Positions 15,291 through 21,570 of a stretch of DNA of 21,570 nucleotides are shown piece by piece. The translations under genes and the position numbers were made by a program. The stretch lies in contig CAZJDM010000070.1 in assembly GCA_964544765.1 (NCBI GenBank), positions 1-21,570 on the forward strand, read 5' to 3'. The notes beneath the pieces are model-generated. The model was not told the DNA's origin, did no database searches, and saw only the letters and a program-made list of their open reading frames with translations. This DNA comes from CAZJDM01 sp964544765 (GTDB taxonomy: Bacteria; Bdellovibrionota_B; Oligoflexia; CAYFLR01). Position 1 is the first letter of the stretch; every line of letters starts with the position of its first letter.

Positions 15291-16469
15291 ATGAGCACCA
15301 AAAACCAGGTCCCATTATTTAATCGAAACTTTTTCTATTTATTCGCTGCCCACTTTACTCAAGGGTTAGGTTACGCTTCTATGATTTTGCTACCGCTCTT
15401 TCTGGTCGCCATAGACGCCAATCGCACTGAAATAGGACTTATTATGGCTTGCTCTTCTTTCAGTGGATTATTAATACGACCTGTTGCTGGTTGGGCACTT
15501 GACACCATCGGTCGAAAAACAACCCTCATTTTCGGAACCATGATCCTTTCATTCTCTATGGTCTTCTTTTTATTAGTGTCTGAGATTAATTTCTTAATAT
15601 ATCTCATTCGCTTAACCATGGGGGTGGGGCTGGGTATTTTGTTTTCCGGATATTTTACATTAGCTTCGGATGTTATACCTAAAAAACGACGAACCGAAGG
15701 ATTGGCTATTTTTGGTATTGCTGGGTTACTACCTCTATTATTAAATCCAATGGTCGGAAAATATAACCTTGATCCTTTATCACTCAAATACTTTTTTCCA
15801 CTAGTGGGTGGAATTATCATTTGCTCTTTATTTCCTCTTATTAAAATTAAAACCCCACCCAATTCCAATAACTCATCCAAACCTTTAAAATTTCGTGAAG
15901 TTATGCACGATTTAAATACTACCGCACTCTGGCCGGTTTGGATTGCTTCTCTATTCTCCTCTACCGCTATTTCTATCTGTATGTCATTTAGTATAGTATG
16001 CGCTAAAAAGGCCGGTATTTCTTATCCAGAATCCTTCTGGTTCTTTTATTTAATTGGAGCTATTCTAGTACGTATCTTCGGCAGCAGCATATCAGATCGG
16101 GTAGGTACCTCCAAGTTTGTCATTCCTTCTTTCATCCTTTTTATCATTACAGCTATCTTACAAGCTAACCTTGTAAATCAATATATCTTTTACATAGCGG
16201 GACTATTAGCTGGGACAGCTCATGGAATTATCTTTCCTTTGCTAACCAGTCAACTCGTAACCAGAGCACCTTGTCATTTGCGAGGCTCTGCTATGGCGGC
16301 TTTCACTGGGGTATGGGAATGTACAGCACTTATATTTACTCCCCTGTTTGGACTCATCGCTGATTATAAAGGAGACAGTAATATGTTTATTACTCTCTCA
16401 GTTATGACTATCATTGGTATCTTTGTGTGGAGACATTTAGAAAATAGATGGATGGTTATAAATGACTAA
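15291..16469 (+). CDS. Major facilitator superfamily transporter
   Basis: This protein of about 392 residues has around twelve membrane segments. The MFS motif between segments 2 and 3 is visible as RPVAGWALDTIGRKTTLIFG, and ISDRVG occupies the equivalent loop in the second half. It is probably a proton-coupled exporter or importer; I cannot name the substrate. The ATG at 15291 has GGAG eight bases upstream. A GTG at 15264 would add nine residues without an SD and is less likely. The DUF362-ferredoxin gene ends 36 bases upstream on the same strand, so the two form a likely operon, closed by the hairpin at 16470-16498. Confidence 0.9.
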   Translation: MSTKNQVPLFNRNFFYLFAAHFTQGLGYASMILLPLFLVAIDANRTEIGLIMACSSFSGLLIRPVAGWALDTIGRKTTLIFGTMILSFSMVFFLLVSEINFLIYLIRLTMGVGLGILFSGYFTLASDVIPKKRRTEGLAIFGIAGLLPLLLNPMVGKYNLDPLSLKYFFPLVGGIIICSLFPLIKIKTPPNSNNSSKPLKFREVMHDLNTTALWPVWIASLFSSTAISICMSFSIVCAKKAGISYPESFWFFYLIGAILVRIFGSSISDRVGTSKFVIPSFILFIITAILQANLVNQYIFYIAGLLAGTAHGIIFPLLTSQLVTRAPCHLRGSAMAAFTGVWECTALIFTPLFGLIADYKGDSNMFITLSVMTIIGIFVWRHLENRWMVIND

Positions 16470-16498
16470 CCCAGCGACTAAAGATCGCTGGGCTTTCT
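16470..16498 (+). terminator. Rho-independent-like terminator after MFS gene
   Basis: CCCAGCGA (16470-16477) and TCGCTGGG (16485-16492) form a perfect 8-bp GC-rich stem with a seven-base loop starting right after the MFS stop codon. CTTTCT follows, a weak T tract. It is the strongest hairpin seen in the window. Confidence 0.75.
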
Positions 16499-16518
16499 AC
16501 ATAAAATATCTATTTTGT

Positions 16519-16570
16519 GGTTGTAAATCAAATATAAATAATATGTTTTTTGGCTGTAAATCAGATATAA
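16519..16570. repeat. Direct repeat of 19 bases, 33-base period
   Basis: GGTTGTAAATCAAATATAA (16519-16537) recurs as GGCTGTAAATCAGATATAA (16552-16570), with two differences. The shift is 33 bases, about three helical turns. Both contain TGTAAATCA; its GTAAATCA part is identical to one arm of the palindrome at 1856-1872. It lies between the convergent MFS and membrane-protein genes. Confidence 0.55.
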
Positions 16571-16575
16571 TTTTT

Positions 16576-17784
16576 TTAAGCTGGTTCTGGTTTTTTACTT
16601 TTGTTCCAAAAAGCAGCCGCAACCGCTCCAAATCCCATGATTGAAATGATCATCACAAATAAACACCCAATGAATGGAATCAAACCAATGAGTTTCAGAG
16701 CTATAAGACCCAGGGCCAAGGCTTGATATTTATTTAAATTAGCTAGAGCCGGGACAGCTTTTACCAATAAAAAAGCACAAGTAATATAACCTAAGAAAAC
16801 AAATATAGTGTAAATTATAATATAGATAGGCACGATGAGAAGGCCCACTACCGTTATAATCAATAAAATCATAATAGGAAAAAATACAAGAAAACCCATA
16901 ACCCCTAAACCAAAAGAAGCCATTTTTTGATTTACTAAATGATCTAAAGCTGCATGGTGAAAATTCGGGAAATAATAAAGATAAAGGCTTCCTAGAAGCC
17001 AAGCAACTGCCAATATTGCCAAGGACCAAAATAAATTAACGTACCAAGCCAAGTGAGAATATTCTAATATAGATCCCATCATTTTCCAAAAAGACTTTCC
17101 GGTAGGAAAAGGCATTGAAACTTGTTGTGCTGATATTTTGGCTGAAGGATGCTTAGTTAAATCACTTCCTAAAGAAAATAAATCTCCATCAATGACAGCC
17201 GTATTCGCAATTGTTAGATCACTGCCAATGGCCACTAAATTATTTACTCTTCCCTTTATTTCACCAGTTGCTCCAATAATTACTAAGTCATCGATTATTT
17301 CATTTTCTTCTATTTTAAAAACTTCACCTATAATAACCTTTTCTTTATTACCCGCTTCTGATATACGAATCGCAAATGAGCCAAAATCAAAATTATCCTT
17401 TAATTCTTTCCAAGCTCGATCGCCTTCCAAGGCATCCATATTATTTTTATACTTCATCAACACCTTTTGCAGCGCCTTAGCATTTTTATCAGTTAAAGTA
17501 ATATGTACCTTTTCTCCTTTTCTGCCTTTATGATGATTGATTTTTTTCTCTAAAAATAGTTTAAAATTGTGATCCAAATCAGGGGGCCATTCTAAATTTG
17601 AAGCAGTAATATCGATTTTATTGTTGGAGATATTAATTTTAACCATAGATCTGTTATTAGTAGAGCTATTATTGACAGCACTATTATTGTCAGTATTAGC
17701 CTCTAGAGAATTAAAGGGGTAAAAAGAATTTAGATTGAAAGTGAGAATCATTAAACAACATACTAAGATTGCTTTTATTTTCAT
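16576..17784 (-). CDS. Polytopic membrane protein with bactofilin-like segment
   Basis: This 402-residue protein has a signal peptide (about 1-29), then an Asn/Ser-rich linker and a soluble domain. A short run of beta-helix-like repeats (about 151-200: DDLVIIGATGEIKGRV, NNLVAIGSDLTI, DGDLFSLGSDLT) resembles the polymer-forming bactofilin fold. The C-terminal 160 residues contain about four hydrophobic segments with VVGLLIVPIYIII and LIGLIPFIGCLFVMII. I know membrane proteins of this layout, where a bactofilin-like part faces outside the cytoplasm, but no defined function. The start is supported by GGAG seven bases upstream. It may sense or scaffold envelope structures; this is inference. Confidence 0.75.
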   Translation of the reverse strand: MKIKAILVCCLMILTFNLNSFYPFNSLEANTDNNSAVNNSSTNNRSMVKINISNNKIDITASNLEWPPDLDHNFKLFLEKKINHHKGRKGEKVHITLTDKNAKALQKVLMKYKNNMDALEGDRAWKELKDNFDFGSFAIRISEAGNKEKVIIGEVFKIEENEIIDDLVIIGATGEIKGRVNNLVAIGSDLTIANTAVIDGDLFSLGSDLTKHPSAKISAQQVSMPFPTGKSFWKMMGSILEYSHLAWYVNLFWSLAILAVAWLLGSLYLYYFPNFHHAALDHLVNQKMASFGLGVMGFLVFFPIMILLIITVVGLLIVPIYIIIYTIFVFLGYITCAFLLVKAVPALANLNKYQALALGLIALKLIGLIPFIGCLFVMIISIMGFGAVAAAFWNKSKKPEPA

Positions 17785-17933
17785 AAAAATCTCCAGTAAA
17801 TCAATTGAGGTTAATTAATTGTTCACCTTGGATTTAAACTGATAAATTACATCTGTCAATGATTTCTTAATTGAAGGTTCCCCATCGTGAAATTTTATAG
17901 CCGGATGCACCGCGGCGGAATATTATATTCTGA

Positions 17934-18041
17934 CTGATTAGTCCTGATGGTCAAGATGCCAACTATCCCGTAAAAGTAGCGCTAGATAATAAAGGTAATA
18001 TTATTGTTATCTGGTATCAAAAGACTAATATCGATAATTAA
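17934..18041 (+). pseudogene. Remnant of a repeat-protein gene
   Basis: Starting after an in-frame TGA (17931-17933), a frame of 35 codons reads LISPDGQDANYPVKVAL and continues DNKGNIIVIWYQ before ending at TAA (18039-18041). This is the typical pattern of a bacterial exported repeat family (LI..DGQ.A..P.VA.D..GN.IVVW.Q). There is no start codon or SD, and the frame upstream is broken, so it looks like the decayed 3' end of a longer gene. Slightly higher GC just before it (CACCGCGGCGG) sets it apart. It overlaps the end of the facing gene by four bases. Confidence 0.6.
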
Positions 18042-20002
18042 ATATTTGTACGTGCACTTCTTAACAGTATTGATCGGACATTCTTATCTATAACGGCAAA
18101 ATCAATTTTTTTATTTAGCTTCAACTGACCTTTATTAATATTTATGAAATCCACACCCAACAAATTATTTAATCTTGATATAGCCGTATAGATCTTGGCT
18201 TCATCTAAAAGAGGATTATAGGTTCGCTGCCAGATCTTTTTAACAAAATCTTCTTTGGTAATAGAAGATTCACCACACTTTACATCAACATGCTGGGTCA
18301 TAAACAATGCCAGTAACGATCTAACAACAGGCCTATTGGTAAGATCAATAGTTTTGTGTTTAGTTTGTAAGGAATCATTCAATGAGTCCCAGATAAAATC
18401 AAAATGATTTTTATTATTGGTTAATTTGGTTTTATTGGTTAAGTTAATTTTACTGGTTAATTCGGGAGATATTAAATATGGTTCAGTATTAGTAGTAATA
18501 GAAACCAGATTAAATCCCAATACTTGCTTTAGGAACTCACTTACTTCTGGATCATGATGAGTATATATTCTTTCACCTTGTATAGCTTTTTGTATAATCT
18601 TGTAAAGAGGATGATCTGAAATCTCTTCCCCTGCCAGTGAATTAACCTTCTTATACACCTCCGCTTTATTAAAACCAGCTCTATTAACAATTCCAATTTG
18701 AATAATTGATTCGAAAAAGGCATCAGGCTTCCAGGCCTTCTGAAGGTTATCATATCCCTTTTGACTTAATTCCTTTTGTTTTGATCCTTTTTGTTTTAAA
18801 GCTTGAGATAATTCAATAGTAGCAACTATCCGATATAGTCTAGCCATATCAAACTTTTTTCCGGACCGTTTAGCATATGCTAAACTTTCATTTGCTAATT
18901 CAAGAGCCTGATCCTTTTTACCTTCACCCAGTAGTAACCAAGCTTCCATGGGACGAATATCTAAAGTATAAAAACCATCATCTTGGTTATAAAATACATG
19001 TCGAAATCTTTCTAAAAGAAGTCGAGCTTTTTTAAATTTATTACATATCAGTAATCTTTCTAAATAATCTCTGGCTATATCTTCCTCTTCTACTCTATTG
19101 GATTCGGATGCAAGTAAACTTTCAAATCCCTCAAAGGCTTGATGAAAATTAGTTTGATGAAAATAAAAATTGTTTCTTAGACGTTCTATCTTTATTCGCA
19201 ACTTGGTATTGTCGCGATAATTTTTTACCAATTCACCTAATTTTACTAAACAGGAACTCACTTTACCCAGACAACCCTTTTTTAGAGCCAGCTCCGCCAG
19301 AAAACATAAAATTCGAATTTTCTCGTTTCGTCTTTCGTCAGTAGACAAAAATTTAAACGCTCGTTCCAAATATACTTCGGCCCAATAATAATCACCTACA
19401 ATATAAGCATCTACTCCCTTTATACGATCAACCAAAGCATGGATAAAACTGTATTCAAGGCCCTTTATATCGTTACAAACCTGATCAATTATAAAACCTT
19501 TTTTAGTTTGCTCACCCATCTTTTCATAATAGACCGCCAAGTTTAATAAACTCTTCCAATATAAAATAGGATTACTTCTGGGCTTAAAAAAGAACGCTGC
19601 TTTTTTAGAGGCCAAAATAGCCTTATCATTATTACCAGCATACCAATTGAGTAAAGCGCAGGTACCCCATATTTCTCCATACAGAAAAAATTCAAATTGC
19701 TTCTCTTTGACAGGGGAATCAGGGAGTTCTTTAATTTTTTTATTGATTCGAACTAGTGCTTTTTTCGTTTGACCAGCTTCAGTCAATAATCTAACTTGAA
19801 TTATCGTTCGAGCAAGTCCATCCAATTGATCAAGTAAATTTTCGGCGGTTTTATTATCACCTATCATAATAGCTGATTTAGCAATTATAAATTTTTCCTG
19901 GGAATTTAGCCGTATAGGATAAGTCGTCGTAAGATAATGCCGCATTATAGCTGCATACGCTGATCTTTCATAAAATTTTATAAAATTAAGTTTCTGTCTC
20001 AT
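18038..20002 (-). CDS. Helical-repeat protein with C-terminal winged helix
   Basis: This protein of about 654 residues is mostly helical. Its first 500 residues read like degenerate TPR repeats (AENLLDQLDGLARTIIQVR, YGEIWGTCALLNWYAGNND, AVYYEKMGEQTKKGF, AWLLLGEGKKDQALELANES). After a low-complexity LTNKTKLTN linker, residues about 555-638 look like an OmpR/PhoB-type winged helix (RSLLALFMTQ, ITKEDFVKKIW, IYTAISRLNNLLGV, INKGQLKLN). It has no signal peptide. It is likely a cytoplasmic regulator in which the helical part senses a partner; the target is unknown. The ATG at 20002 follows the stop of the upstream PDZ gene by six bases; a TTG at 20005 is also possible. No strong SD is seen, so coupling is likely. 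Confidence 0.72.
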   Translation of the reverse strand: MRQKLNFIKFYERSAYAAIMRHYLTTTYPIRLNSQEKFIIAKSAIMIGDNKTAENLLDQLDGLARTIIQVRLLTEAGQTKKALVRINKKIKELPDSPVKEKQFEFFLYGEIWGTCALLNWYAGNNDKAILASKKAAFFFKPRSNPILYWKSLLNLAVYYEKMGEQTKKGFIIDQVCNDIKGLEYSFIHALVDRIKGVDAYIVGDYYWAEVYLERAFKFLSTDERRNEKIRILCFLAELALKKGCLGKVSSCLVKLGELVKNYRDNTKLRIKIERLRNNFYFHQTNFHQAFEGFESLLASESNRVEEEDIARDYLERLLICNKFKKARLLLERFRHVFYNQDDGFYTLDIRPMEAWLLLGEGKKDQALELANESLAYAKRSGKKFDMARLYRIVATIELSQALKQKGSKQKELSQKGYDNLQKAWKPDAFFESIIQIGIVNRAGFNKAEVYKKVNSLAGEEISDHPLYKIIQKAIQGERIYTHHDPEVSEFLKQVLGFNLVSITTNTEPYLISPELTSKINLTNKTKLTNNKNHFDFIWDSLNDSLQTKHKTIDLTNRPVVRSLLALFMTQHVDVKCGESSITKEDFVKKIWQRTYNPLLDEAKIYTAISRLNNLLGVDFININKGQLKLNKKIDFAVIDKNVRSILLRSARTNI

Positions 20003-20008
20003 CAATTT

Positions 20009-21570
20009 TTATCTTTTTACTCTCACCTTATTTTCTGTTTTCTGGTTAAAAGAACTTCTGCGCCATAACTCAAAAGCTCCCAATGTAAGGGGCACTGTTG
20101 AGAAGATTCCCCGGTTATATTTTTTGATTATAATTGTCTTCCCAGCGTTCTTTACCTCCATACGTAAATCATCTTTAATAATGAAAGAATCATTATAATC
20201 TGGTTTTGTAACAACAGAAACACTATCAGATTGACCAAATGTCGGGTCATAACAATAATCAATACCATTTTTTAAAATCATCTGTTTAAAAACCACCTCA
20301 TTTTGATCTTTACCTAAAGGTATAGGTATTGATTCCAATAATTTTAATCCAGGAGTACTAAATGTTGGTTGTTCAAAAGATAAGCTATACAAAGAATAAA
20401 CTAAATTTACTCTTTTTACTCTAATTTTGGTTCCCATAGAAATTTCCGGATAACCTTCATCCAGCATCAACTCAGTTATTCCCGAACTGATGATCACATA
20501 ACCATCCTTTTCTTTTTGTACCCGAGCCTGAAGAATACAATTTTCACCTAAATTTTCTTTAGTACCGGTAACAGAAGGATTTTTAGAGATCTCAATAGAA
20601 TGACCATTAAAAGCATCTCCTTTAGATTCATGGCACACATTAATATTATTACCATCAATCTGGATCGTATAATTGTATTCTGAGACCTTCTTCCAATGAT
20701 GAAACTTTCCCTTCCATGTAACCGTGATCTCAGTTTCACCTTTATCCTTTTTTGACTTCTGAAAAATATAGGTAATAGGAGTGGAAGTTTTAAAAATATC
20801 GATAAAACTCAAAGGTAAGGTTTCAGAACCATACCACCTTTTTAACATAAGAGCTTCGTTAGCTAGGCCTTCAAAACCACCAAACGATGTTGAATAAATT
20901 AATTGCTGCCCCCGCAAAGACCGAGCGAAATTTAGTTCCAAACATTGTTTATTGGGTATGTTTTGATAACACTCATCGAAATAAAAATAGATCCAGTCTG
21001 ATTTATCTTTAGGATTAACAAAGGTATATTTATACACTCCCACAGATGCTAATTGATAGCGTTCACCGGTTGAGGTGTTTTCTAAAAAAGGTAAATCTGT
21101 TTGATTACTCACTAAACCAGTGTCCTCATAAATCATAGAAAACGATTCTATCCAAGGAGTAGACGCTTTTTCATTTACCGGTAGACTCAAGTTCCAGGCA
21201 GATAATTTAATAGACATATTTTGGACCTCTAACCTGATCCCAACTGATTGATAATTACCCCAAGAATTACTTTGATTCAAGGATTCCGCTTTTTCACCCC
21301 GACCAATCCAATCAATATTTTGAAACACTGACTTAAGAAATAGAGCCTGATTTTTTTCAGCTTGATCCAAGGTTACAACTTGTTTATACGGATTAAACTG
21401 ATCAATATCTAACTCCTTAACACGCAATTCTCCGCCTCCAAACAAACCTACATTAGTAAGAATTAGAACTTCATTTAAATCATTAATACTTGAAATAACC
21501 TCTCCACCCACTTTAACAATTTGTTTACCTTCATAAGGTTTCAATGCGGCTATCTCACCTGCGGCCTCTA
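20009..21570 (-). CDS. PDZ-domain protein, N-terminus outside the window
   Basis: The frame stays open to the window edge, so the true start lies beyond position 21570; about 519 residues are visible. The first TTG inside the window (21544) is not a credible start. The visible N-terminus reads EAAGEIAALKPYEGKQI and continues VKVGGEVISSINDLNEVL. This is the second half of a PDZ domain, the peptide-binding module common in periplasmic proteases and secretion proteins. The remaining 470 residues are mixed, probably beta-rich, with no protease motif and no clear membrane helix, and end in the basic KTENKVRVKR. I do not recognise the family. The stop lies six bases before the ATG of the winged-helix gene, so the two share a transcript. 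Confidence 0.7.
   Translation of the reverse strand, partial: EAAGEIAALKPYEGKQIVKVGGEVISSINDLNEVLILTNVGLFGGGELRVKELDIDQFNPYKQVVTLDQAEKNQALFLKSVFQNIDWIGRGEKAESLNQSNSWGNYQSVGIRLEVQNMSIKLSAWNLSLPVNEKASTPWIESFSMIYEDTGLVSNQTDLPFLENTSTGERYQLASVGVYKYTFVNPKDKSDWIYFYFDECYQNIPNKQCLELNFARSLRGQQLIYSTSFGGFEGLANEALMLKRWYGSETLPLSFIDIFKTSTPITYIFQKSKKDKGETEITVTWKGKFHHWKKVSEYNYTIQIDGNNINVCHESKGDAFNGHSIEISKNPSVTGTKENLGENCILQARVQKEKDGYVIISSGITELMLDEGYPEISMGTKIRVKRVNLVYSLYSLSFEQPTFSTPGLKLLESIPIPLGKDQNEVVFKQMILKNGIDYCYDPTFGQSDSVSVVTKPDYNDSFIIKDDLRMEVKNAGKTIIIKKYNRGIFSTVPLTLGAFELWRRSSFNQKTENKVRVKR

Noticed and set aside
15371..15880. 169-codon frame antisense to the MFS gene
   Set aside because: It lies inside a clear transporter gene; its composition mirrors the hydrophobic codons of the other strand.
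1..21570. CRISPR arrays, tRNA or rRNA genes, insertion sequences
   Set aside because: No regularly spaced identical repeats, no cloverleaf-like GC-rich stretches in the gaps between genes and no transposase motifs were seen.

Overview
This is an AT-rich window (roughly one third G+C by eye) from a Gram-negative bacterium. Several proteins carry Sec or lipoprotein signals, one has an outer-membrane-barrel-like C-terminus, and many genes have clear Shine-Dalgarno sites. The mix of an HspR-like MerR regulator with a Cys-Trp ('two-CW'-like) cluster, a DUF362-ferredoxin protein, a small HNH protein of a type common in delta-type proteobacteria, and many secreted lipoproteins suggests a Bdellovibrionota or 'Deltaproteobacteria'-like lineage. 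That placement is an inference with low confidence. I see no phage, transposon, CRISPR, tRNA or rRNA signal; it reads as chromosomal background rich in exported proteins of unknown function.

Layout. 26-229 (+) is ribosomal protein bS21. It overlaps tail to tail with a lipoprotein serine protease (224-1765, -) that resembles S46 peptidases. A 355-base divergent intergenic region with two near-identical palindromes leads to an ammonium transporter (2121-3458, +), which runs directly into a small HNH nuclease gene. A small membrane-anchored protein (3797-4108, -) faces it. A two-gene minus-strand operon follows: an exported alpha/beta hydrolase (6133-8007) and a coupled exported protein of unknown function (4496-6130). 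Divergent from it, with recognisable back-to-back promoters, is a lipoprotein with a very regular 16-residue cysteine repeat (8142-8831, +), then SerA (8904-10091, +).

A barrel-like exported protein (10074-10769, -) overlaps the serA tail. A MerR/HspR-like regulator (11064-11537, +) overlaps the tail of a large DUF4403-like lipoprotein (11520-13820, -). After a 357-base intergenic region come a DUF362-ferredoxin protein and an MFS transporter (14178-16469, +), closed by a strong hairpin. The minus strand then holds a polytopic membrane protein with a bactofilin-like segment (16576-17784), a short remnant of a repeat-protein gene on the plus strand (17934-18041), and a two-gene operon: a PDZ-containing protein cut by the window edge, followed by a long helical-repeat protein with a C-terminal winged helix (18038-20002).

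How the genes fit together. The only firmly known metabolic roles are nitrogen uptake (Amt), serine synthesis (SerA) and translation (bS21). Most of the rest looks like cell-envelope biology. No single multi-gene defence or biosynthetic system is evident. The best leads are the paired amt operators, the Cys-repeat lipoprotein, the hydrolase/partner operon, the MerR-CW regulator with its own putative operator, the extended DUF4403 protein and the PDZ/winged-helix operon.
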